Positions 15,724 to 22,715 of a DNA stretch of 25,137 bases are shown one piece after another (the stretch's first letter is position 1; each line of letters opens with the position of its first letter). The position numbers and the translations under genes are program-made. Source of the DNA: DAOWGG01 sp965369815 (lineage in GTDB: Bacteria; Patescibacteriota; Gracilibacteria; UM-FILTER-43-11). The notes under the pieces are model-generated. The model was not told the DNA's origin. It made no database searches and saw only the letters and a list, made by a program, of their open reading frames with translations. The stretch covers positions 1-25,137 of the forward strand of contig CBDUQS010000017.1 of assembly GCA_965369815.1 (NCBI GenBank), in the 5' to 3' direction.

Positions 15724-17481
15724 ATGAATATTGATTCACAAAAATTAATTCAAGGATTAAAGACTCAAAAAGTCGATGATTCTGTCTTAAAAGCTCTTGA
15801 AGAGGAGGCCAAGGTAACCAAATCCCCACTTTATGACATTGTTGCAAAAAAACATGTCATCTCCGATGAGGAGTTGGGGAAATTAGTATCAAAGATCATT
15901 GAGTATCCATTCATCAATCTTTCAAAAATTGAAATCCCGAATGAGGTTTTAGAAATCGTTCCGGAAAATATTGCTTTGAAACAAGGGGTGATCACTTTTG
16001 GAATCGATGAATTTCAAAATAAGGTAAAAATCGCTACGGTTAATCCATTTGATTTGGAGATGATTCATGATTTGGAAAAGAAAACAGGTCGAGAGGCAGA
16101 GGTGTATTACACAACGTTCTCGAGTATTAAAAATATTATTGGGAAATACAATCAGGAGCTCAAAAATGTATTTCTAAATATGCTTCCTGCTCATTTAAGG
16201 TATCAAAAGGCGGGAGAAGAGTTGATGACAATCGAAACAGAGGAGATGGAGGAAGAGGTGCCAATTGTTAAAATATTTGATGCGATCTTGCTGCACGCCC
16301 AACGTCATCACTCATCCGATATTCATATTGAGGCAACTAAAAACAACACAGTCATTCGTTATCGAATTGATGGAGTGTTACATAAGGTTGTGAATTTTCC
16401 AAAGATTATTCATGAGCCACTCGTGACTAGATGTAAGATTTTATCAGGGTTACGTATCGATGAACCGCGTGCGGCACAAGACGGTCGTATCGCATTAAAA
16501 TTAGACAACGACTCCATCGCATTCCGTGTTTCCATTCTACCCACTCATTTTGGTGAAAAGATTGTGATGCGTATTTTGGTTGACTTAGAAGATTCTGTGA
16601 ACTTGATCGAATCTGGTTTGGATGAGTCTGATTATAAGAAGGTAATTCTAAATTCGACCAAGCCTTATGGAATGATGATTGTAACGGGTCCAACGGGTTC
16701 TGGTAAAACCACTACCTTATATAACGTGATAAAACTTTTGAATTCCGATGAGATCAATATTGCAACCATTGAAGATCCGATCGAGTACGGAATTGAAGGG
16801 ATTAATCAGGTTCAGGTGAATCATTCGGCAGGGCTTACGTTCGCAAATGGGCTTCGATCATTGCTTCGTCAAGATCCAGACAGCATTTTGGTGGGGGAGA
16901 TGCGTGATCAGGAAACCGCTCAAATCGCTATTGAATCAGCTATGACCGGTCACATGGTGTTCTCAACCCTACATGCCAACAGTGCTTCAATTGGAATCCC
17001 GCGTTTGGTAGAGATGGGGGTTGAACCCTTTCTCCTAACGGCCGCGATCAATTCATTAATCGCTCAGCGATTGGTTCGAAGACTATGTCCTCATTGTTTG
17101 CAAAGTCAGGTTTATTCTGCAGAAACTCTCAGCTTGATTTACAACACAAAGAGCATGGTTGAAATTGTGAATAAAATTGCTCTTAAGCATTACTCCGCTG
17201 AGGAGGTTGAGCAGCTCGATTTTAATAATGAATTTATCTTCTATAAAGGAATGGGATGTAAGGCTTGTGGCCATACAGGCTATAAAGGACGTATAGGATT
17301 ATATGAAGTATTAGAAATGAACGAGGGAATCAAAAAAATCATTCTTAAAGGAGGGAGTTCCGATGATATTGAAGAGGAGGCAATTAAGAATGGAATGGTG
17401 ACAATGCTGGAAAATGGAATTGAAAAAGCCCTTTCTGGCGTCACTTCACTTGAAGAAATTATCCGTGTCATCAAAACCTAA
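15724..17481 (+). CDS. pilB: type IV pilus assembly ATPase PilB (GspE family)
   Basis: Hexameric motor that extends the pilus from the platform PilC. The 585-residue protein has an N-terminal MshEN/T2SSE_N-like domain (about 45-145) that in relatives binds c-di-GMP or other partners, then the motor: DIHIEATKNNTVIRYRIDG (199-217), Walker A GPTGSGKTT (322-330), Asp box TIEDPIEYG, Walker B DPDSILVGEMRD and His box TGHMVFSTLHAN. A tetracysteine zinc site is present as C455-x2-C458 and C512-x2-C515 (LCPHC and GCKACGHTGYKGR), as usual for PilB/GspE and absent from PilT. It starts four bases after the receiver gene, and a hexamer repeat cluster begins at its stop codon. Confidence 0.95.
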   Translation: MNIDSQKLIQGLKTQKVDDSVLKALEEEAKVTKSPLYDIVAKKHVISDEELGKLVSKIIEYPFINLSKIEIPNEVLEIVPENIALKQGVITFGIDEFQNKVKIATVNPFDLEMIHDLEKKTGREAEVYYTTFSSIKNIIGKYNQELKNVFLNMLPAHLRYQKAGEELMTIETEEMEEEVPIVKIFDAILLHAQRHHSSDIHIEATKNNTVIRYRIDGVLHKVVNFPKIIHEPLVTRCKILSGLRIDEPRAAQDGRIALKLDNDSIAFRVSILPTHFGEKIVMRILVDLEDSVNLIESGLDESDYKKVILNSTKPYGMMIVTGPTGSGKTTTLYNVIKLLNSDEINIATIEDPIEYGIEGINQVQVNHSAGLTFANGLRSLLRQDPDSILVGEMRDQETAQIAIESAMTGHMVFSTLHANSASIGIPRLVEMGVEPFLLTAAINSLIAQRLVRRLCPHCLQSQVYSAETLSLIYNTKSMVEIVNKIALKHYSAEEVEQLDFNNEFIFYKGMGCKACGHTGYKGRIGLYEVLEMNEGIKKIILKGGSSDDIEEEAIKNGMVTMLENGIEKALSGVTSLEEIIRVIKT

Positions 17482-17551
17482 AACTTAAGTCTCAAGTGCA
17501 AGTGCGAGTCGCAAGTGAAACGATCTTGAGACTCGCACTCGCACTCGCACT
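17482..17551. repeat. hexamer word cluster between pilB and pilC
   Basis: Starting at the pilB stop, the word AGTGCG recurs with period six on the left (AGTGCA, AGTGCG, AGTCGC, AAGTG; 17496-17516), and its complement runs on the right as three overlapping copies of ACTCGCACT (17531, 17537, 17543). Two alternative stems exist: AGTCTCAAG (17488-17496) with CTTGAGACT (17525-17533), perfect over nine bases, or AGTGCGAGT (17501-17509) with any of the three right-hand copies. No T-tract follows; pilC starts 11 bases later. It may be an mRNA processing or attenuation structure or a passive repeat. Confidence 0.75.
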
Positions 17552-17561
17552 AATTAAAATT

Positions 17562-18842
17562 ATGCCAACAGAAACTTTAGAAAATCAGGGAGCTGAAGAA
17601 AAACAGGAAACTGCGGTTGATCATGGGGTAGCTACCGAAAACAAGACGATCGAAACCGAAGAGAATCCTATTGATGAGGATGCTGCCGCAAAAATGAGAG
17701 CACTGCCTGAAGAGAAGCCAGAGGAAAAAGATGAGGGAAGAAGGAAAGACAAAAAGCTAAAAAAGAAAAAAAAGAGTTTAATACAGCTCTTAAATACAAT
17801 CGGAACTGTTTCTCAAAAAGATATTGTGGAGTTCACACGTCATTTGTCGGTGATGTTGGGCGCGGGGGTAACTATTTTTGAAGCGGTGAAATTTTTAAAA
17901 GATGAATCGAAGAATAAAGTGTTTAAAAATCGCCTAGAGAGCGTTATTGAAAGCTTGAATAATGGTCAACCGCTTTCCAGTGCGATGAAGAAATTTCCTA
18001 AAATATTCCCTGCTATTTATACCAATATAATCCAGGTGGGAGAAAAATCAGGAACCCTTTCTCAAACCATGATTGATTTAGCAGATCATATGGAAGACAG
18101 TGAAGAATTTAAGAGGAAAGTAAAAGGAGCGTTGATTTATCCAAAAATCATTTTAGGAGTGATGCTCACTTTTATGTTTATTTTGGTGCTTTTTGTAATG
18201 CCGCGAATATTAACTATCTTTAATAGTTTGGGGGCTGAAATTCCATTGGCAACTCGAATGATTATCGCGTTCACTGATTTTGTTAATAGTAATTTAGCTC
18301 TGATTTTTACGGGGTTGTTTGGAATGGGAATTCTGATTTATTTAGCACTTAAAAATCCAAGTGTACAAAGGGCACGTGATTTAGTTTATATTCGTTTTCC
18401 TTTGGTGGGGTATATTGTTTTGAATTACAACACAGCTCAGGTGAGTCAGCATTTTGGAACTTTGTTTGCTAGTGGAATTACAATTATTAAATGTCTTGAA
18501 ATTACTCAAAGTGTCGTTCGCAACAAGCTCTTCCAGGAAGAAATTGCTTATATGATTGAAAAAATCAAAAAAGGATCTTCTTTATCTCAAAGCTTTCCAG
18601 AAAAATCCTACTTCCCACCCATGTTTGTGAAGTTGATAAAGGTGGGGGAACGAACGGGTAAGTTACCTCAGGTGATTGATTATATGAAAAAGTATTATAA
18701 GGGTTTAGTGGATGCCGATGTAAAAAACATTACAACCATTATCGAGCCAGTAATTATGGTATTGCTTGGGCTTATGGTGGCTGGTTTGGTAATTACTGTA
18801 ATCGGACCGATCTATCAATTAATAGCAAATGTAGGAGGTTAA
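17562..18842 (+). CDS. pilC: type IV pilus inner-membrane platform protein PilC (GspF family)
   Basis: Membrane platform that couples the PilB and PilT motors to pilin movement. Two T2SSF domains are visible (about 88-210 and 290-412), each starting with the pattern seen in FTRHLSVMLGAGVTIFEAVKFL and SQHFGTLFASGITIIKCLEI, with the family motif GEKSG/GERTG in each, and about three membrane segments. ATG at 17562 is chosen because an upstream in-frame GTG-type start (17496) would translate the repeat. The 426-residue protein has an unusual N-terminal tail: residues 1-58 are strongly acidic and 59-71 strongly basic (GRRKDKKLKKKKK). That tail faces the cytoplasm, where the motors dock. The gene ends with an AGGAGG that serves the next start. 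Confidence 0.94.
   Translation: MPTETLENQGAEEKQETAVDHGVATENKTIETEENPIDEDAAAKMRALPEEKPEEKDEGRRKDKKLKKKKKSLIQLLNTIGTVSQKDIVEFTRHLSVMLGAGVTIFEAVKFLKDESKNKVFKNRLESVIESLNNGQPLSSAMKKFPKIFPAIYTNIIQVGEKSGTLSQTMIDLADHMEDSEEFKRKVKGALIYPKIILGVMLTFMFILVLFVMPRILTIFNSLGAEIPLATRMIIAFTDFVNSNLALIFTGLFGMGILIYLALKNPSVQRARDLVYIRFPLVGYIVLNYNTAQVSQHFGTLFASGITIIKCLEITQSVVRNKLFQEEIAYMIEKIKKGSSLSQSFPEKSYFPPMFVKLIKVGERTGKLPQVIDYMKKYYKGLVDADVKNITTIIEPVIMVLLGLMVAGLVITVIGPIYQLIANVGG
18833..18838 (+). promoter_or_regulatory. Shine-Dalgarno site of the first pseudopilin
   Basis: AGGAGG lies in the last codons of pilC, four bases before the ATG at 18843, which directly follows the pilC stop. It is the only strong Shine-Dalgarno sequence I found among the genes here, and suggests translational coupling or high expression of this pseudopilin. 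Confidence 0.7.
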
Positions 18843-19322
18843 ATGAAAAAACTTTTAAAAAATACCAAAGGCTTCGCATCAGGATTCTCGTTTATGGAAG
18901 TACTCCTGACAATGTCCATATTCTTGCTATTAGCAGGAGTTGGAGTGGGTGCTTACTTTAGATATTATCGTTATTCATTAGTAAGTATCGACCACAATCG
19001 TGTTTTAACTCATATTAAGCAGGCTCGATTTCGAGCATTAAAAAATCCTGACAATTCAAATTATGGAATTCATTTGGACGTGAATTGTAATTGTGTAACG
19101 ACTTATAAAAATACTTATAGTCCAGGGGATCCTGAAAACCTTACATTGGATTTAAGGCAATTAAGGATTAGCGATTTAAATTTGGCTCCTGTTTCAGGAA
19201 CAACATCTGATATACTGTTTGAAAAGCAAACAGGTAAAACACAGAATATTGGAAGCTTTACGATTGAAAACGATATTGAAAGCTTCATTTTTACCATTAA
19301 CTCCCAAGGGGTTGTCAATTAA
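18843..19322 (+). CDS. GspH/FimT-like pseudopilin
   Basis: Minor pilin or pseudopilin of 159 residues. A short basic leader (MKKLLKNTKGFASG) precedes the cleavage and membrane segment FSFMEVLLTMSIFLLLAG, with Gly14 before Phe+1 and Glu at +5, the prepilin peptidase signature. The globular part resembles GspH/FimT: IKQARFRALKNPDN after the helix, ILFEKQTGKT, then an NDIESFIFTINSQGVV end. Such proteins prime or cap the filament. The start overlaps nothing, follows the pilC stop immediately and has a strong Shine-Dalgarno site. The 3' end overlaps the next pseudopilin. Confidence 0.88.
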   Translation: MKKLLKNTKGFASGFSFMEVLLTMSIFLLLAGVGVGAYFRYYRYSLVSIDHNRVLTHIKQARFRALKNPDNSNYGIHLDVNCNCVTTYKNTYSPGDPENLTLDLRQLRISDLNLAPVSGTTSDILFEKQTGKTQNIGSFTIENDIESFIFTINSQGVVN

Positions 19323-19836
19323 AACAGAAGGTAAAATCAACGGGTTAAAAGATAAAAAAGGCCTCAGCTTGGTTGAATTGGTTGTTGTGACCGTTTTATT
19401 TATGGCTCTCATTCCTACGTCATTAGCCATTTTTATTAGCGCTCGTAAAATAACCGGTCAATCTTACATTCAGCATCAGGCTTCAATCACCTCTGGGGAA
19501 ACTAACGACATCGTTCGTTATATGAGAAATTTAGATTATGACTGGCTGGTAAATGGTTCATTTTATTTAATCCGAAACCCTGGAAATGGATCTTGGTTAG
19601 TAAAAGGAGATTTAGCCGATATGGATGTTTTTGAGCGACGCGTGGTGGTTTCAGATGCCAAAAGGCACACCGCTACCAGTAACCTATATATGGAAGAGGA
19701 CACAGGTCCTTTTTATGAAGATTCAGATACGAAAAAGATCGACATCAGTGTCGTGTGGGCTCCCGATTACATTCCTTTAGATTTATTAACTCATAGCCTT
19801 TATGTCACCAATTGGCAAAAGGTTATTACTTATTAA
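19312..19836 (+). CDS. pseudopilin (GspI/GspJ-like), probable TTG start
   Basis: The prepilin motif is KKGLSLVELVVVTVLFMALIPTSLAIF: cleavage after Gly, Leu at +1, Glu at +5. The body (to residue about 174) has few recognisable motifs beyond a minor-pilin-like N-terminal helix; I cannot place it in one subfamily. The frame is open back to an ATG at 19219, but that would overlap the previous gene by 104 bases and give a 48-residue leader. TTG at 19312 gives a normal leader of about 17 residues and an 11-base overlap. The short overlap implies translational coupling with the preceding pseudopilin. Confidence 0.82.
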   Translation: MSIKTEGKINGLKDKKGLSLVELVVVTVLFMALIPTSLAIFISARKITGQSYIQHQASITSGETNDIVRYMRNLDYDWLVNGSFYLIRNPGNGSWLVKGDLADMDVFERRVVVSDAKRHTATSNLYMEEDTGPFYEDSDTKKIDISVVWAPDYIPLDLLTHSLYVTNWQKVITY

Positions 19837-19846
19837 CTTATAATTT

Positions 19847-19870
19847 GCCTGTCATTTAAAACAGGCTTTT
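19847..19870 (+). terminator. hairpin with short T-run inside the pilus locus
   Basis: GCCTGT (19847-19852) pairs with ACAGGC (19861-19866) across an 8-base loop and is followed by TTTT. This is a small intrinsic terminator-like structure between two pseudopilins. The stem is short and the T-run has only four bases, so partial termination or a processing site that sets relative pilin levels is more likely than full termination. Confidence 0.4.
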
Positions 19871-19891
19871 AACACTTAATTCATTAACAAA

Positions 19892-22126
19892 ATGAAATCC
19901 ATCACATATTTATTAAAAAGGCAGGAAGGAACAACGTTCATTGAACTTCTTATGTACATTGCTGTTTTTTTAGTTTTGATACCCGTTTTACTCGCGGTAT
20001 CCGTTAATTCAATTCGTTTCGATAAACAGCATCAAAGCGAAAAACAGTCCAATGCAGACAGTCAGTTTGCAGTCGAGCGAATCTATGATTTGATCGCATC
20101 GGCTAAAAAAGTGGATGTTGCAAATTCAGATTTCAATAGCCCAGGGGGAGTGCTGACATTGGTAATGGCCGATGATTCAGTGGTATCCATTCAGGGAAAT
20201 TTAACTGAAAAATCCATTGATATCACAGAGGGCGGTGTGACCGATAGCTTAACCTCAGATGATTTAGAGTTAGAAAGCCTTTATTTTGAACGAATCAGTG
20301 ACAATATGAATGATCCAGAGATCATTTTAGGTGTTGCCGCTCGTTTAAGGGTAACAGGAACTCAGGAGGGAGAAATAGTACAGGAATACATCACATCCTC
20401 CAATCTAGAAGCAGGGGATTTTGATGGAGATGGCTGTCCTGATTATCAGGATAGGTTTCCACGACACCCTCAGTGTTGCGGAGATTCTGACGAAGATGGT
20501 ATTTGTAATGAATTAGATAACTGTGTACTCGCTTACAATCCTTTCCAGGAAGATTACGAAGGAGATGGAATTGGAGACGAGTGTGATGGAACCCTTTTCT
20601 TTGCAGGCCCTGGTAGTGAGCCAGAACTTCCTGCGGGAGGGGATTATGATACAGATTTAGTAGCGAACGAATTGGACAACTGTCCAACCGTTGAAAATCC
20701 AGATCAAACCGATACCGATGGTGATGGCATCGGAGACGCTTGTGATTTAGATTTAGACGAAGGTGGAGGAGCCGGAGGAACCGGTGGTGGCTTAACTGCT
20801 TTCAACTGTACTCAGGATGGTGGTGAATTGGATTTAATCGCTTTGATTAATCAGGAACCTCCAATGCCTCCAGGTCCGCTTAAGAATGTTTTGGTGAGCT
20901 CTAGCCCACTTTCTCCGGCAGTGCTTCAGGCAATTATTAATCGAGATCCTCAATTGCCGGAAGGAAATCTACAGCAGATTTTCAGCTTGAACGCTAAATT
21001 GATCGACTATGCTCCAAACAACATTTATGAAAATGTAATGAACATGGATATTGCGGGTGGAGTTAAGAATGTTATTGAGGCCGCTCAAAATGCAGCGACT
21101 ACTTATGGATGGCAGGGAAATAACGAGGTTTCTCAGGTGAGCTATCAGGTAGAAGTGAATCAAGAAGAGGGGTGGGTAAATTTCCACACTCCTGATTATC
21201 CATTAGGAGAAGGAGAAAATCAGCGAACTGATTTATTTATGATCGACGCAACAGGAACTGCCGGTAGTGTTGCGGTTACTGTAGAAGCGGGTGGATTAGA
21301 AACTCAGGCTTTAGCCAATGAGGGGGATAGTACCAATCTTTTTGGTTTTCAGGTAACCTTAATGAGTATTTCAGGGCAAAGTCATGCCTTTACTGTAACT
21401 AGCGCAGGGAACACAAGCTCTCTCTCGGCGATTAAATTTGACTTTGGAGTAGGGGCGTCAGTCGTTTCTCCAACCCCTCCAACTCATGCTTCTCCTCGAT
21501 TTACTTACTATTGCCCAGGGGGATGTTCTGAAAATTGTGGCGATGGAGGAACGGGTGTAATTGTCGGTGATATTTTTGCTGACAGTTGCTATCAGGCTGC
21601 CAATGGAGACCTTCCAGAATGGTGTTCTCGATGGAAAACCTTTATGGATAACGACACAACAACTCCAGCTTACTTGGGTGGAACTCAGGAAGGAGAAGAG
21701 GATCTATATTGGGAAAAGAGCTTTAAGTCCATTCTTTCTGAGGGTCAGATAGATGAGTTAGAAAGTGTTACTATCGGTGGTGAGGTAGCTTACCAAAGTA
21801 TCACACAATTCTTCTGTGATTCATTAGGAGCTAGCTGTCCAATCAATGGAAACTTGAACGGTTCTCAAGCTTTAGAATTGTACAACTGGGAAACCGCTGC
21901 ATGGGAAGGGATTGGCGCATTGAACTTAGATGGAACGAGTAGTGATCAACAAGCTTTTGAAGTGAAATACGATGGAGCCAACCCTCAAAAATTCTTAGGA
22001 GGATTAGAAAATCGTATCATTCGTTCTCGTATGCAGTTTAATTGGGATGGAGTGCTTCAACCAGGTCAAACGAGTGCGCCAGCATTCATGTTGATAGATT
22101 ACTTCACAGCCCATTTGAAGTGGTAA
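19892..22126 (+). CDS. very large pseudopilin with thrombospondin type 3-like calcium repeats
   Basis: A 744-residue secreted protein with a prepilin N-terminus: leader MKSITYLLKRQEG, then TTFIELLMYIAVFLVLIP with Glu at +5. Residues 14-170 look like a GspJ/PilW-type domain. At 176-285 come aspartate-rich, cysteine-paired repeats (DFDGDGCPDYQD, GDSDEDGICNELDNC, EGDGIGDECD, LDNCPTVENPDQTDTDGDG), the calcium-binding thrombospondin type 3 pattern. After a glycine linker there are two similar segments of about 25 residues (LINQEPPMPPGPLKNVLVSSSPL and the IINRDPQLPEGNLQQIF region), then a beta-rich region (410-520) and a cysteine-containing C-terminal domain (540-744). Its size and position suggest a tip-located adhesive minor pilin. 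The specificity of the C-terminal domain is unknown. Confidence 0.88.
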   Translation: MKSITYLLKRQEGTTFIELLMYIAVFLVLIPVLLAVSVNSIRFDKQHQSEKQSNADSQFAVERIYDLIASAKKVDVANSDFNSPGGVLTLVMADDSVVSIQGNLTEKSIDITEGGVTDSLTSDDLELESLYFERISDNMNDPEIILGVAARLRVTGTQEGEIVQEYITSSNLEAGDFDGDGCPDYQDRFPRHPQCCGDSDEDGICNELDNCVLAYNPFQEDYEGDGIGDECDGTLFFAGPGSEPELPAGGDYDTDLVANELDNCPTVENPDQTDTDGDGIGDACDLDLDEGGGAGGTGGGLTAFNCTQDGGELDLIALINQEPPMPPGPLKNVLVSSSPLSPAVLQAIINRDPQLPEGNLQQIFSLNAKLIDYAPNNIYENVMNMDIAGGVKNVIEAAQNAATTYGWQGNNEVSQVSYQVEVNQEEGWVNFHTPDYPLGEGENQRTDLFMIDATGTAGSVAVTVEAGGLETQALANEGDSTNLFGFQVTLMSISGQSHAFTVTSAGNTSSLSAIKFDFGVGASVVSPTPPTHASPRFTYYCPGGCSENCGDGGTGVIVGDIFADSCYQAANGDLPEWCSRWKTFMDNDTTTPAYLGGTQEGEEDLYWEKSFKSILSEGQIDELESVTIGGEVAYQSITQFFCDSLGASCPINGNLNGSQALELYNWETAAWEGIGALNLDGTSSDQQAFEVKYDGANPQKFLGGLENRIIRSRMQFNWDGVLQPGQTSAPAFMLIDYFTAHLKW

Positions 22127-22138
22127 AAAATCAATGGT

Positions 22139-22233
22139 GGGGCAAATGGATAGGCAAATGGATAGGCGAATTGAAAACTGAACAACTAGTCAATTTGCCC
22201 CTCAAATAGCCCTTCAACTTGCCCCCCAATTGA
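22139..22233. repeat. 12-base word cluster with three units per arm
   Basis: Starting 12 bases after the preceding stop, GGCAAATGGATA occurs twice in tandem (22141-22152, 22153-22164), followed by GGCGAATTGA (22165-22174). The right side has CAATTTGCCCCT (22191-22202), CAAATAGCCCTT (22203-22214) and CAACTTGCCCCC (22215-22226), again period 12, and ends in CAATTG. Each right-hand unit is an approximate complement of a left-hand unit, so many registers of hairpin are possible. It fills the gap before the PilX-like gene. Confidence 0.75.
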
Positions 22234-22238
22234 AAAAA

Positions 22239-22709
22239 ATGAACAAAAATAAAAAACAAAATCAGGGTTTTATTGCGATTGTCAGCCTCCTTATTGTGGC
22301 GGCGATTGCTATGCTATTCGCGATTGGAATGCTCCTCGACGGCGTTGATAATGCAGCACTGTCTTTAAGCAGTATTAATTACGAACAGTCCAGAGTGAAT
22401 GTTGTTTCTTGTTTAGAAGATACTTTGTATCGCATTCGCCAAGAGGAAAAATTCGACCAAGCACTTAGTTACCAGTTTTCAGTGGATCAGTCATGTTCCG
22501 TATCCATTGAATGGTTTGCTCCTCAGCAAGTTTCTTTAGGGATCGTAGAACGACTGGTTAATTTGGATGTAACCGGTCATAGCCAAGGGTTTAGTCGAAC
22601 GTTTCGTTATGAGCTAAGAGTGTCCCGTCATGATGTTCATCATGCAAACGGTACTTTTGAATATATGAATATGATTGATGTAATGTCTTTATCTGAACTG
22701 TCTTCTTAA
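22239..22709 (+). CDS. PilX/GspK-like minor pilin
   Basis: About 156 residues with a Lys/Asn-rich leader and the segment QGFIAIVSLLIVAAIAMLFAIGM. The residue at +5 after the Gly-Phe cleavage site is not Glu, which is the hallmark of PilX/GspK-type minor pilins at the filament tip. The rest has two cysteines (VVSCLEDTLY and DQSCSVSIEW) that could form the disulfide often seen in minor pilins. ATG at 22239 is preferred; an in-frame TTG at 22230 falls in the repeat. It lies six bases before the pilM-pilN fusion gene. Confidence 0.8.
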   Translation: MNKNKKQNQGFIAIVSLLIVAAIAMLFAIGMLLDGVDNAALSLSSINYEQSRVNVVSCLEDTLYRIRQEEKFDQALSYQFSVDQSCSVSIEWFAPQQVSLGIVERLVNLDVTGHSQGFSRTFRYELRVSRHDVHHANGTFEYMNMIDVMSLSELSS

Positions 22710-22715
22710 ATATTT

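Noticed and set aside
17482..17551. CRISPR array
   Set aside because: The repeats are only 6-12 bases, overlapping and in both orientations, with no spacers and no cas genes.
17496..17561. In-frame N-terminal extension of PilC (QVRVASETILRLALALALIKI)
   Set aside because: The extension is the translation of the hexamer repeat cluster; ATG at 17562 is a normal start and the extension has no family support.
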